A stretch of DNA of 64,000 bases. It comes from Eutreptiella sp. 'Long Island Sound 2002'. Taxonomy: Eukaryota > Euglenozoa > Euglenophyceae > Eutreptiales > Eutreptiaceae. The DNA is taken from assembly GCA_964036045.1 (NCBI GenBank), contig OZ038382.1, positions 106,601,007 to 106,665,006 of the forward strand, read 5' to 3'. A program made the position numbers and the translations under genes. Under the pieces are notes generated by a model. The model was given only the letters and a program-made list of their open reading frames with translations, was not told where the DNA came from and made no database searches. This document shows positions 11,024-22,169 of this stretch, in pieces (position 1 is the first letter of the stretch; each line of letters opens with the position of its first letter).

Positions 11024-12216
11024 TTAGGGCCCTGGGGAGTCCCGCAGACGTCGCACAAGGGCGCTGCGGAGGGCACTGATGATCGCGTGCACAAAGGCTG
11101 CGTGTGGGGCTCGGGCTTCTGTCTCAGCGCGGATGGTGGGCAGCAGTTGTCGGCCCAGCGCCTGCGCCTGGATCTGCTGGGTCACGAAGACGTGGCACAG
11201 GCTTCCCGTAGCAGGGCTCTCCGTCGTTCGCTCGCGTTGGGGGATGGCCCCCAGTTGCTGTCGGCCGTCCAGGTGGAACCTGCACGTCGCCGACCAGTCC
11301 TTGGTGTGCGGCCAGCGGAGCTGAGCCCACCGCGAGAGGCAGTAGAGGTCATGCCCTGGGAGCCAGCTGCCGGCTTCACCCAACACGACGGCCGTCAGGG
11401 GGTCTGTGGGCTGGTTTTGGGGCAAGGGGGCCATCCGGCAGGGCTGCGCTCTCTGGGAGCATGGAGTCCACGGCTTCCAGGCTCCAGTGGCACTCCTGGG
11501 GATGGGGAATGATCCGCACCTGGTAGTAGTGGCCACTTTCCAACACAATCATGGAGATGCTGCTGGGGTCATCTTCGCGTCCTGGGGGTCCCGCGCGTGC
11601 CGTCTTCGCCCCTGGTGGGTATCGCTCAACCATGTCCCTGATTTGCGCCCCCCGTCGGGGGCTGTCGTGCTTTCCGAGTCCGCCTGGCCATTGTACGGTG
11701 GGATGTTGAGGGCATTAGCCCTCGTTTGAGGGGCGGCCCATTCCCGGCCCTGGTGCTTGGCGCGGGCCTGGGCTCCGTCGGCAGCACAATGAGCATGTGC
11801 GCCCAGCCCAGGTGCGGGACCCACACGCATTCCTGGTCCGGTTAGTTGAAGTTGAACCACCAGATCCACGCGTCGACGAGGTCGTCCACAATCTGCATCC
11901 CGGGTCCGACGAGTGCCTGGAGCCGCCGCACGGAGATGTCGTTGGATGCGGCGTGCAGCAGGGGGACCCTGGCGAGGACCCTGTTTTGGTTGACGTCCTT
12001 GAGGTGTCTCCGGAGGCCCGCTACCAGCCCGCACGGGGGGGTGTCCTCTCCGTCAAAGAGGTCCGTGTTCCTCCGTTGTGGTGGTCTGGGGGGTGGGGGG
12101 GGCATATTCTCCCGGTCCTGGTCCGGTGTGGTGCCAGTTGGGGAGGCGTGCCCTCGGGCGGTGTCAGGGTGTCCCTCAGGTACGCTCCCTGTCGAGGGCG
12201 CTTGTTGCGGGGACAT
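11024..12216 (-). pseudogene. Ulp1-like (C48) cysteine protease domain of LINE copy A
   Basis: Three pieces in shifted frames match the copy B version at 45818-46762. They are a DDLVDAWIWWFN helix-like segment (near 11850-11910), resembling the LND-I-FY opening of Ulp1 proteases; MIVLESGHYYQVRI followed by LEAVDSML (in 11633-11376), supplying candidate catalytic His and Asp; and SLCHVFVTQQIQ with the Cys codon at 11195-11197, at the place of the family's DCGVF motif. Known members cut ubiquitin-like peptides such as SUMO, and related proteases occur in some LINEs (NeSL type). The Gly after Cys is replaced by His, and the frame is broken, so this copy is not functional. Confidence 0.6.
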
Positions 12217-12806
12217 CAGCTGGGACGCGGTGGTGGGCAGGGGTCACCGGACTTCTGAGGGCCGGAGGTCTCTGTCATTTCTTCGTCCGCTCCTGGGTCC
12301 CCTGTGTCGTGCCCCTCCTGTTGTGGTGCCTCATCCGCGTCCCGCTGGTTTGGCTGCGTCACAGTCAGGATGGGGAGCCCTGTGGCGCATTGGCCCGGTT
12401 GGTCCGGTGGCTGGTGCCCGTGTCCTGGGCTGGTGCTGTCAGGCCCGGTGTGCAGGGGGGGGGCTTTGAGGGGTTCGTCCTCCCACCCCCTGTACGGCCT
12501 GCTGGTCCGCTGCGGGTCTCCTTGGCCGCGTGTCCGCGGCGTTCCGTCCTCCTGGCGGCGGACCGGTAGATGAACCTGGGAGGAAGGCGGCAAACGAGCA
12601 GGATGCACCGTCTGTTGCCTGATGGGGGCCCATGTGGAGCGCTGCCTGTCACGCTCGCTCGGCCGTCGTGGGAATGGTGGGGATGTGCGTCCGCCCGATG
12701 CGGAGCCTCCTGGACCGGCGCCGGGGATCAGCGGCAGGTGATGTTCCTCGGGCCGGCGGGTTGTTGTGGCCTCCATGCCCTCTGTGCGCACTCTCGTGGA
12801 AGACAA
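12216..12806 (-). pseudogene. Pro/Gly-rich linker of the LINE polyprotein, copy A
   Basis: An open stretch of 196 codons rich in Pro, Gly, Arg and Thr. It is homologous to the N-terminal half of the copy B frame at 44981-45790 (shared TSPPFPR, GHGHxPPDQ). It lies between the conserved domain at 12961-13839 and the protease. No motif is recognised; it is probably an unstructured spacer. Confidence 0.5.
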
Positions 12807-12960
12807 CTCGCCGCGCCGCGGGGGGTGGCGTGCGGCTGCTGCGCCGGGCCCGCTCAGGGTTCCCTGCTTCCTGGTGCGGGTCTGGCGTCCGTAAGGCGGG
12901 CGTCCTGCCCTTCATCCCCGGGGCATGAGGGCTCCCCCGGTCCCGCCGCTGTGCGAATGG

Positions 12961-13839
12961 TCAGAGGGGGCTTCCGTGTGTGCCGGATGGGGAACCCACA
13001 ACGGGTGGTGGCCCCTGGTGGCGTCTCGGGGAGTCATGGCGTGCCGTTGGCCTTGAGAGCTCCGGGTCCCCTTGGGACCGTGGTCGCCGGTGTCCCGAGG
13101 CATGTCCCTGGGAGTCCGGACACCAAGGGATCGTCGAGATGTTGTGCCTTTGCATGGCTGCACGGACGCGGAGGGCCACAGGTTGGTGCCACCGCCAGTG
13201 TAGCCTGTTCATTTCATCCGGGCTATAGGTCCCCATATGCGCCATGAGGCGGGTGGCCACGTAGTGCCACTGGCTGGGGTGCTCCATGGTGGTGGGGGGT
13301 GTGTGCGGTACTGCCTGATGGCCGAAGGCGACGTCCGCCATGGTGCGGGTTCCATCCTCGATGTGCCGTGAAGTAAGCAGCCATCGGATAGTGACTCCCA
13401 GGGCGGGCCGCTCCCCTGTGGTGATCCTGGTGATCCACAGGTCCAGGCCTTGGGCCACCGCCTGTTCCACGTGGGTGTTGGGGCGGCGGGCGTCGCCTTC
13501 CGAGCGCGCGTAGTCCAGATGCCCCCGCCCACAGGCTGGGGTGGCCCACGGTGGCTGTTCGGCAGGCTCGCTAGTAGTGCTGGTGCCCGTCTGCACACGT
13601 GTTCCGCTCCCTTGGGCGCTGTGCCGGGGCGGTTCGTCCGGGGTCTGGTCCGCTGCCCCGCTTGAAGTCGCGTTCCCGTCATCCGTGACGGCGGTCTGTT
13701 CAGTCCTTGCCCGCAGAGCGGCGTAATGGCACTGGAGGTGTGCCTGGAGTGACAGAGCAGTCTCTGTATGGTCGCCTTGTGGCTCCGGCTGGCTGCACGG
13801 GGCAGTCGGCGCTGGGTCCGCTGTGGAAGCGCTCATGCA
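12961..13839 (-). CDS. Conserved unknown domain of the LINE, copy A
   Basis: The reading frame is uninterrupted for about 290 codons. The second half is the best conserved part between copies A and B: WGRGHLDY or CGRGHLDY, a helical LWITRIT/LWIDRLT segment, the IRWLLTS motif, then HPSQWHYVATRLMAHMG and SPDEMNRLHW, followed by a basic, Pro-rich tail. Conservation in two diverged copies suggests it was selected in the active element. It could be a nucleic-acid-binding or structural part of the LINE protein, but no known fold is recognised. The upstream end is cut by TIR element B, and copy B shows the uninterrupted joint near 43940. Confidence 0.55.
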   Translation of the reverse strand, partial: CMSASTADPAPTAPCSQPEPQGDHTETALSLQAHLQCHYAALRARTEQTAVTDDGNATSSGAADQTPDEPPRHSAQGSGTRVQTGTSTTSEPAEQPPWATPACGRGHLDYARSEGDARRPNTHVEQAVAQGLDLWITRITTGERPALGVTIRWLLTSRHIEDGTRTMADVAFGHQAVPHTPPTTMEHPSQWHYVATRLMAHMGTYSPDEMNRLHWRWHQPVALRVRAAMQRHNISTIPWCPDSQGHASGHRRPRSQGDPELSRPTARHDSPRRHQGPPPVVGSPSGTHGSPL

Positions 13840-14880
13840 CACCTAGGATTTCCTGACGTACCAGAATCCCGTAACTGAACTGTCCAAAAACTGCCGCGAT
13901 CGCGATTTACGGCCCGCCGCAACCCAATTTTGCCGAGGTTTTGGTGATTTGTGCCAAATCTATGTGCATCTGCCCCGATTTAGATAGCGCAATCGGTAAC
14001 ATACGACGTTATCTAGTTGCTGTATTGAAACCACGTCGATTGGTTTACCGGAATTCCAGATAAACCCAAAATACGACCATTTTTGCCCATCTTTGCCACT
14101 TTTGGGCCATAAATGGTCATTTCGATGATGTCCTTGTGGTGTCACGAGATTTCAAATTGATCAAGTTTGTCCTTAGTGCCCTGTGAAGCTAGGCAAGCAA
14201 TGACTTGTGCCCCTGCCTGCCCTTTACCCAAGATAATAATCCGGAGGGTGCCAAAAAACGCCCAAAACAGCTATATTTGCACTTTTGAACACATAAATGT
14301 TGATTAAAGTGATACGACCGGGCTTTCATGTGATTTCAAATTGATCACGTTTGTCGGCTGTGCTACGTGAGGCTTGGCAAGTAATGATTTGTGCCCGTGC
14401 ATGCCCTTTACCCAAGATAATAATCCGGAGGGTGCCAAAAAACGCCCAAAACAGCTATATTTGCACTTTTGAACACATAAATGTTGAATAAAGTGATTGT
14501 AGGGCCCCATACCCTATTTTGAGTTTGGTGGACTCAGAAAGACGTGTTTCGCAGAGTTCTGGAGCACCTGATTGAGTGTTTGGAGCCGCCATCACCAAAA
14601 AACCGTATTTCCTGCCAAAAACAAACATGTATGGTTTGAGCTATACAAAAGCTGCTATTCGCAACTAGGTGGTGAATGTCATATTTCTCGGATACGGCCG
14701 ATTTTAGATGGAATCAAGCCTGCATTGTCGATCTAGGGGCTGGAAAATTTCCAATTTAGAGGGTGGGCGGGGGGGGCTAACACCGGAAAATATGCTCATT
14801 ATGGTATAATTTGACGAAAAAAGTAGTATTTCTGACTGTAGCTGGTTTTGGGATTTTTGGACCCCATAAAATCCTAGGTG
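13840..14880. mobile_element. Non-autonomous TIR element B, inserted in the LINE coding region
   Basis: The ends are CACCTAGGATTT at 13840-13851 and its exact complement at 14869-14880. The interior is AT-rich without a supported gene and contains a direct repeat of about 170 bp with period 184 (from 14148 and 14332), sharing TTTACCCAAGATAATAATCC. Copy B has no insertion here: its protein reads GDAFMEYRMSDPYADPAP across the site (near 43935-43950), whereas copy A is split between DAFMAS and MSASTADPAP. A clear target duplication was not found. Confidence 0.75.
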
Positions 14881-16333
14881 AGGACGCCATGAAGGCGTCG
14901 AAAGAGCAGTCCTCGCGGGTGTGTCCGCCGGGCGACGGCCCCCGGTCGGTTGCGCGCTTGGGTGTGTCGGGGGTTGTTGCCCGGTTGTCGGACTCCGAGT
15001 GGGCTTCAGGTGGGCCCTGGGTCGGTGCCACCCCGGACGTTGCGTCCCCTGGTGTGCCCATGTCGCTGCGGTGTGCTGGGGCAGTGGTTGGAGCGGCGCC
15101 TGCGTGACCCGTGGTCTGCGCTTTGTGGGCGGGCGGTGGGTGGGGGTCAGCAGCATGTCAGGCGCCCGGCGTCGGTCCCCCAAGTCCGGTACTGGGTTGG
15201 CCAGTGTCCGATGCCTCGCTGCTTTCGCGTGCCGCCATCTCCGGCGGGTGATTGGCTGGCTTGCTGGCGTGCTGGCTGCCCGGCTGGCCCATCACCCCGC
15301 TAGGTATCTCCGCTCTGGGCGGTCCGCGGGCGCTTAGGTCTGCCGTTGGCACCGGTGCTTCCTTCTGCTGCGGGCAGCCCTCCGCATCCTCTGTGGCCCC
15401 AGGACGTGTGTCCACCGTGGGCTCCTCGCGTTGTGGCTGGGCGGGCGGTGCGGGTTGCGCGGCTGCGTCGTCTTTCATCGGCATCATTGCACAGGTTGGG
15501 CCATCTGGTACGGGTGCCGGCCTGGCCTGGCTTCCCATGTGGCCTGCGAATGTTCGCGTGCTATCACTCCCCTCCGCCTCGGCGAGCTGTGCTGCCGCTG
15601 TTCCGCCCTCGGGATGCGGGACCACCGTCGGGAGCCCGTGGCCTGGCGTCTTTGCCCGCGGGGCATTGGCCGGGAGAGTGGCGCGCGCCGGGTCTGGGTC
15701 CAGGTCCGGGCTGGCGGCCGGGGGGCTGCCAGACAGCGCTTCTTCGGGACGTACTGCCGGTCGGGCTGGTTGGTCCTGGCGGTGATGAGGTGCCGATTTG
15801 GCCTGCGCCCCCTGGCTGGTGGATGGTACCCTGGGGTCCACGTGCAGGGTGCCGTTGGAGCCTGAGGACTGGGGCTCCCGGTGGGGATGTGGGTGTGGGG
15901 GCGCATGGTGCAGAGGGGTCGCTCGGGCCGGGCACTGCCGGCGTCGGTTGGGGTAGCGGTACGTGTCTGTATGGGAGGGCTCTGGGACGGTGTGTGTGTG
16001 GGGCTTGCCGCCCGTCAAACTGGTGGGTTGTGGTGCCGGTGGGGCTCTGCGTCGGACTTTGTTGGGGCCGCTGGCCGGTGGCCGCATGTGGACGCGTTGG
16101 GTGGCGTTTGGGGTTGTGGACCCGGGGCGCTGGCGGGGGCTCGGCCTGGGCCCGTTTGTGGGCGCATGGTGCCGAGAGGGTGCTCGGGCCGGGCGCTTGT
16201 GGTTGCCGTATTCGTGTGGCTGGGCATGCTTCCCCTCCCAGCAGGTGGTCCCTGGTGCTCCCGGGTTGCTGTGGCCGCGTGGTGCTGCGGCGGATGTCGT
16301 TGTGCCGCCCGTATGGCTGTACGTTCTTGTCAA
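14881..16333 (-). pseudogene. Pro/Ala-rich linker of the LINE polyprotein, copy A
   Basis: An open frame of 391 codons (16333-15158) followed by a further in-register piece up to TIR element B. It is rich in Pro, Ala, His and Gln with no recognisable domain. It shares its frame with the RING segment upstream. Copy B is 5'-truncated inside this region (joining the homologue of about 16123) and retains the remainder at 42850-43660. Confidence 0.5.
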
Positions 16334-17194
16334 GGGATTTGTGGTGTGCCGGCCTCTGATGGTGCCGCAGTGCTCGTAGTCCTTGTGGCGTCAGTGGTCT
16401 GCGGCCGGTGTGAAGAGTGGGCAGTCGCGTGGGGAGTGGAGGTGGACGGGCTGGAGGATGTGGAAGTTGTTGATCTTCGTGGCGCGCTCGTCCTTGATGG
16501 TGCCGGAGCGCGTACACTTGTAGGCCTGGTTGTGGCGGTGGTGCGCGGCCAGGGCTGCATGGTGATGGTCGCGACTCTGCGGATGATGGCAGAGGAGTCG
16601 TGGTGTCAGGCACCCCCGGCCCTCACCCAGGCCACTGCTGCATTGCCGTACGTGCCCGGCACCGGCGGTGGGAAGAGTGGTTGGCGGGCGCGACGCGCTA
16701 CTGGCACGAGTCTATGGGGAAGGGGTATCCCCCTCCACGTTAGATGGGCCGCCATCAGCCCCTCGGGTGCCCCCTCGGTCATGCCCCCGCTGCAGCGGAA
16801 AAAACCCCCCCATTCGTGGCCATGGGCGCGCGAGCGATCCCCATGGCCCATTCCGCGTCCCCCACCAGCCAGTCGAAGGTGGCCGGGAGGCGGGTGGTAA
16901 GAGTGAGGACGGTGATGCGCCAGCTTTCATGGTTCATGGGGCCAATGGGGCCCCAACCGTCCGGCAGATTGCCGACGGGGGGTACGCTGCCCCGTGGCAC
17001 GCCGCCATACTGTTCGTGGTCTGGAACCCAGACCGTGGGGTCTTCCACCCTGTCTGGCAGCGTCCACGCTGGTGCGCGCCAGGGGGGGCGGGCTGGCGCT
17101 GTTGCCGGTATCTCCTCGCCGAGGACGTCCAGCAAAGTAACTTCGGGGCTGTCCCATCCGTTGGCGTCAGGGGGTGCCCACTTGTTCTGGGCAA
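16334..17194 (-). pseudogene. LINE segment between RING finger and Pro-rich linker
   Basis: The minus strand in the frame of the RING finger reads into a segment with clustered His and Cys (near 16480-16560) ending ...FTPAADH, then a TGA, then the Pro-rich linker in the same register. An overlapping 118-codon frame (17135-16779) includes an Ile/Thr/Trp-containing stretch but is probably a frameshifted part of the same protein. No known domain is recognised. Confidence 0.4.
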
Positions 17195-17458
17195 TCAGTC
17201 GCGCAGCGTGTGGAGCGTGAGGTCGTCATTTTTGGTTTCGCGCGGCGGCGGGGCTGTGCAGAGGGGGTGCGCCCGTCTGCAAAGTGGGCAGGCATGCAGC
17301 TGGGCGATGCACTGGCTGCAGAACCCGTGCAGTGTTTCGGCGCTGCCGCAACCTAGGTCATGCCCAAGGAGCGGGGCGTCGTCATCCCCGACTATTTCCC
17401 AGCAGACGTTGCACGGGGTCTCAGGTCCCCGCGGATGTGGGGCTTCACCGGCAGGCAT
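17195..17458 (-). pseudogene. RING-finger segment of the LINE polyprotein
   Basis: The 87-codon piece shows a C3HC4-like set: Cys16-x2-Cys19, Cys37, His44, Cys47-x2-Cys50, Cys57-x2-Cys60, ending in CPLCRR as in many RING fingers. The Cys37-His44 spacing (six residues) is wider than the usual one to three. RING domains bind two zinc ions and typically recruit ubiquitin or SUMO E2 enzymes. The segment is in register with the RNase H piece upstream and the Pro-rich linker downstream, so it was part of the LINE protein, not a separate gene. A Zn-binding role in RNA or protein contact without E3 activity is equally possible. Confidence 0.65.
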
Positions 17459-17587
17459 CCTTAGGAGAGGTACAGGTTGTGGGACAATCGGGTTACCTTA
17501 TGGGAGTGCGCGCGCCTTCATGCAGTGCGCTGTGGTGAGTCCTGCGGTTGCAGTCTCCCCGGGGTTGCTGTGTGTCAGTGCGTGTGG

Positions 17588-19057
17588 CTAGTCGTTGGGA
17601 TGCGCTGGCTGGTAATGGATGAGGAGGTTGTAATACATACGGTGGGCGTGGGAGGTCTGTTGTGCTTTCTGTGTGTACAGCTGGGTGTGGTGCTGCAGCT
17701 GTGCATCTGCCCTCTTGACGGCGGTGAGTTGCATGTGACGTACTGTGGTTTTGGGGTCCGGGGCGTGGTCGGCGATGACCCTGTAGAGCTGGAGTGGTAC
17801 CGCCCCCCTGAGCACCGCCTCCTTGGTTTCTGGTTGCCGCATCAGGCGCCGAACCTCATTTGCCGGCGGCGCAGTCGGGCCAGATCTGGCGTGTTGTGCA
17901 ATGGTGTCGTCCGGTTTCTACGTGGTAAGGTGGTTGACTCCCTGAGCCAGCGAGCACTGTTGGAAGTGTTCCCAGGTCTCTGGCTGCTGGAGGTGGCAGG
18001 GGCATATGGTGTATTCCGCGGGTATGTCTATACCTCGTCGGTCATACCAGCGTGCCAGCCTGTCCAGGAGGGGCAGTTTTTCAAGTATGAGTGGGGCAGG
18101 TTGTGTTTGTAGGTGTACCGGTAGCAGGGACGGGTCAAGAGCTGAGAAGTATAACGCGGTCTGCAGCTCATGTTGGAGGCGATTCATAAGGGCGTTGTCG
18201 GCGTGGCTGCCTCGGATGTGCGCCATGGTGCGGATCGGTTGTGGGTAGTGGTACGCCTGTCCCGTGTTGTTGTAGATCCGGTCGTCTGGTACCCAGGCCG
18301 GTGGTTCCGTTGGTTGTGGGATCGGGGACAGGTGTTGGAGGTGTGTGTGTATGTGGTCTTGCAGCGGCGGGTCTTCGCCGTCTGGCACGTGTTCTTCAAG
18401 CTTGTTGTGGGCGTGTAAGTCTATGTGTGCGTTGCCCAGGCTGTACCGATGGTAATCTTGTTTGACCAGGTGTAAGACGACGTGCTTCGGGAGGTGCCGT
18501 AAAGCCACCCAGAGGTGTAGGGCTTGGGTGCCCACGCTGGAGTCGGTTGCCTTGTGTAGGGGCTGTCGGGCCAGTTTGCGGACGATCTGGAGGTCCACTG
18601 CTGATTCTACTACGACCCACACATGGTGTGCGTGGTCCCGCGGCTGTTGGTGGGTGTCGTTGCTGGCATCCAGAATGATCGCCAGCCACTTTGGTTCTCT
18701 GTGAGAGGAGGCCCCGCAGGTGGTGGCCCTCGTCAGGTGGTGTTGGCGTAGTCGGCCCACCGTGTCCGTCCGTAGCCCCAAGGCTGCCCCCCAAGCCACT
18801 GGGGTGGAGTTTGTGGTGCCAGAGGCATCCGCAAAGATGACGGTGTTGCGGTCGTCCGGGCATGGCAGACGGCACGGCGCCGTCGGCTGGTAGGCGTGGA
18901 CTTGCGCCCCCTGCTCCGTGGTGGCCCATGGCATGGTGGTGGCCGGTTGGAGCCTTCGGGTAGCGTAGACGCCCATTTCCTGGTGGATGATCTCGGTCGC
19001 TGCTGGGTTCATGCGTACATAGTCGTTGTTCCCTTTGTGGCCTTGCATGAAATAGCC
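17588..19057 (-). pseudogene. RNase H domain and C-terminal zinc motif of LINE ORF2
   Basis: The 376-codon piece begins GYFMQGHKGNND and carries VIFADASG (first catalytic Asp) followed by AWGAALG, an HREPKWLAII region where the family Glu sits, a VVVES segment where TDS would be expected, and GNAHIDLHAHN matching the last RNase H Asp motif. Near its end, CPCHLQQPETWEHFQQC resembles the Cys-Cys-His-Cys motif found after RT/RNase H in many LINEs. A TAG stops it, and an in-register piece (17842-17588) follows. RNase H would remove RNA from the RNA:DNA hybrid. The TDS replacement suggests decay. Its upstream continuation was separated by insertion of T2. Confidence 0.65.
19019..19057. repeat. Long flanking duplication of T2, left copy
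   Basis: The 37 bases from AGTCGTTGTTCCCTTTGTGG to GAAATAGCC (19021-19057) recur at 28467-28503 with three mismatches, directly outside the two T2 LTRs. Both encode the same piece of LINE protein (GYFxQGHKxxND), and deleting T2 with one copy gives a continuous LINE frame. Confidence 0.7.
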
Positions 19058-21486
19058 CTACCAGGACCGGCCCCTGCTGTACCCCTTCCACCATTTCCTG
19101 TGACTCCTATGGTCTTGCTTCTCACCAGGTTCTGCATGATCGTGCCCTATCCTGCACAATTTCCCACAAAAAATGGTAAAATATGGCTCCTTCACACAGG
19201 TCCTGATCCCTTGCAATACCCAAGTACAAGTACAATAGCTCGAATCCAAATAATCCACACTGAGGGCTTCCAAGGGTGTTTGAGGTCCCGCGTTGACACT
19301 CAACAACTCCTTTCAACACGCCGGTCGTCTCACGGTGCACACAGAGACACGGGCGTTGGGCATGTACATAGAATTGCACCAATAGAATAATGGAAAAGCC
19401 CTGAAATTGGCATATGAACACCAATCAAGCAAAATTGGGGAAAGAGGTAAACATACACAGTCACAGCCATAGATCCCTCATTCCCTGGACTCAAGACCTT
19501 CCCTTGACTCACCAACCTATCGCCCTGAACCAGATGAAATAAGATGACTAAATGCCGTGTGCCAAAAGTCACTACACAAACCCCAAAAATGTGTTTACTC
19601 CCCAGTCTCTCAATCCTAACCCAATAGGGGAGGTGGCTCGTCATGGCCCAGAGTGGCACTCAAGACCATGCCCTACCCTGACATACCCTTGGTTGGACTT
19701 GCAGTCGATTGGGCTTGGAGAATTGCCCCATGAAGATAACCTCACAACATAGCAAAATTACGCAAATCACACCATAGTGACCAAAGTTCAATTATATACT
19801 CAAAACTGCATACGGCAAGTATTCAAATGCTCCATGCATGTGTCAATCCGGATAGTAATGTACAAGGGTGATATACCCCAAAGGTCCATGCCCAAGAATA
19901 TCCCAACATTGGCTCCCAAACCCGTCCCGGATATACACATGCCATGCTTCACAAGTAAACTCACGAATATGAGACCTAATTTTGTGAGGCCTCGTGTGCC
20001 ACGCCAAAGTGACCACAAGATCCGGCATATGGTGAGGTGCAACACCGAAGCGTATGCCAAAATGTAAGCAACATACCATAGTTCACAGATCTCTAGGCAC
20101 GTTACTGTTAGCCGACCAGTTGAGCACATAAGATACAAAAATGAGCATAAAATGAGGTCAAAAACATGCAAATGTTGCTAATTTCAAGGGAATAAAAATG
20201 GTATAAAACTTCGCTCACGCATAGTATCAACATATGGTTCAAAACACAATTGCTAGGGACTTTTTGCGAACAATCCCCCCACTTGGATCCTCACATGGAC
20301 GCAGAGGGACACCTTCAAACCTCCTCACGACACACACCATGAAAATGAGAAAATTGATAGTGGCGCTTGTGGGTCGCTCTGTAAGCCTTCCCACATGCAC
20401 TATATGTGCGGTAGACTTAGTCTAGCGCTATGGAGCACACCATTAGGACATGGGCAGAGCCTTTGCAACGTGCGACTCCATGTTTCTTCCTATAACCGGA
20501 GATATATAAAATGGGCGTGAGCATAGCGAAGCACATACCATGCATATAACACATACCCTCAAAAATGGCTCCCATCATGGTATGTCATGACCCTCCATGG
20601 CCATAACTTCAACTCAAAGGTACGTAGGAACACAAAGAAAAGTTTCTATGCAACACCAACACTCATGCGGTACACTCAAAAGTCGCATTAAAATATTCGG
20701 TTGCAGGGTCGAAGAGTTAAGAATCACTTTCTACCCTCTTGACCATTATCCCTTGCTACACCGGGCATGTGTACACATCAAAGGCAGACACTTCTGAAAT
20801 TTAATTGAGACCAAGGCGATTCAAGTCCATATCTCAAAATTGAAATTCCTCGCAGTGAGCCGGAGATATGATCTTTCGGAGTGGTCTCACGAATCAATTT
20901 TGTTTCGCCTATATCTCCAAGAAAAAGGAAGGAGACAACAAAATGAAGGTTGATTCGTGATCAGGGAAAAATGTAGGACCACTCGAATTTCACCATATCC
21001 AGTGCGGCGACCTCGAAATCCGAAATCCGATTCGGAATGTCTGAAAAAATCAGATAATTTTTGCGAGTGTATAACATGAAAATTGCGGAAGCGACGAACC
21101 CTTTTCTGATGAAGTTGGACCCTTCATCGGGGTTTCGGCTAAAATATCTGGAAATAACAGTTAACCAATCGGTTACCGCAAAATCGCGAGGCAACTGCCA
21201 GGTGCCGATACATTGACAATCAGAACGGATAGCTGAAAAAGTACGGAAACATTAGGATAAAAAAACCCTGTTGATTCCTGATATTTTGATGTATAAATCT
21301 CAGCCGGCGGCGCCTCGGTATTGAATGTGGCCGCTCATGGCTGGAATGGCCAAGCCTATCACACTATCACATCAGGTTAGGTCAGGTGGATGGGAGAGTA
21401 TGATATCAGCCAATGGCGGCTTGCCGGCCCCTAAATACACACCCCAGTTGAACCAAAGATGGCCACGGGGGTCCAAACCGGCTTCA
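19058..21486 (-). repeat. 3' LTR of T2
   Basis: This is a direct copy of 26053-28464 with scattered substitutions and small indels, visibly above 90 percent identical over the parts compared. The element-sense start is TGAAGC (complement of GCTTCA at 21481-21486). The other end, CCCTACCAGG on the plus strand, is shared with the right LTR and abuts LINE sequence. The LTR is AT-rich and has no supported gene. Confidence 0.85.
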
Positions 21487-21496
21487 CTCCCCTGCT
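21487..21496 (-). other. Polypurine tract of T2
   Basis: On the minus strand AGCAGGGGAG lies immediately before the TG of the 3' LTR, as expected for the plus-strand cDNA primer of an LTR retroelement. Confidence 0.65.
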
Positions 21497-21857
21497 CAGA
21501 GCATTGTATCCGCTCGGAAATCATTGAAGAGAGGACGAGAGGACCCCAATGGGCTCAAACCCCCCCTCCAATGTCCTAGGGATACATGGAGGCCCCACAT
21601 ACGGCGTAGGCGTCTCCCATGCCCCGAGGGAGGGGTGAGGACACTCATAATCGGTGCCCTCCGCCATATCCGGTCTCCTCTTGATCTACAACCAGGACCA
21701 AGGGGATCAAAGATAGAGAAACATCGTCGGTCGACCTAAATACGTATACCAGAATGAAATATATATGTGGAGACCGAGTGAAGAGGATATATGGCCAATT
21801 ATCGCCCTCACTCGTCTCCCAAGCAAGAAAAAAAACGAGAATTCGGAGATGGATCCA

Positions 21858-22169
21858 TCACGGTGCTGCTGCAGCCACCAAAAGGACGAACAAGTCCTTG
21901 ACATCCAAAGAAATGTTCTTCTTCCTTAGATAATCCATCCAGAACGTAGTATACCTTGGAACAAAGCTACTCGGGGGTTCCCACGAATCTCTGGATGCGG
22001 CAAATCCCTTTCAACGGACTTTATATAGCCTCCCCCCAGGCGTCCCCAGATCTGGCTTGTCCATCAGGATCTTCTCGACAGTAAAGTCGTCGTCCTCCCC
22101 CTCGTCATCAGAGTCCAGATCTCCGGCTGTGAACTCAAAGGTGACGGGACGTCCGCTGGGGTCTGGTGC
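21858..22169 (-). pseudogene. Chromodomain tail of T2 integrase
   Basis: This continues the integrase frame after a TGA (RP-stop-APDP). An acidic stretch (DLDSDDEGEDDD) leads into FTVEKILMDKPD, GGRLYKVR, a TGA in the position of the conserved Trp, KGFAASRDSWEPPSSF, and a basic helix. The pattern VEKIL, YxVRWKGF and SWEP is that of chromodomains in chromovirus integrases, which steer integration by binding modified histone tails. Two in-frame TGAs make this copy defective. It ends with a TGA at 21858. Confidence 0.75.
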
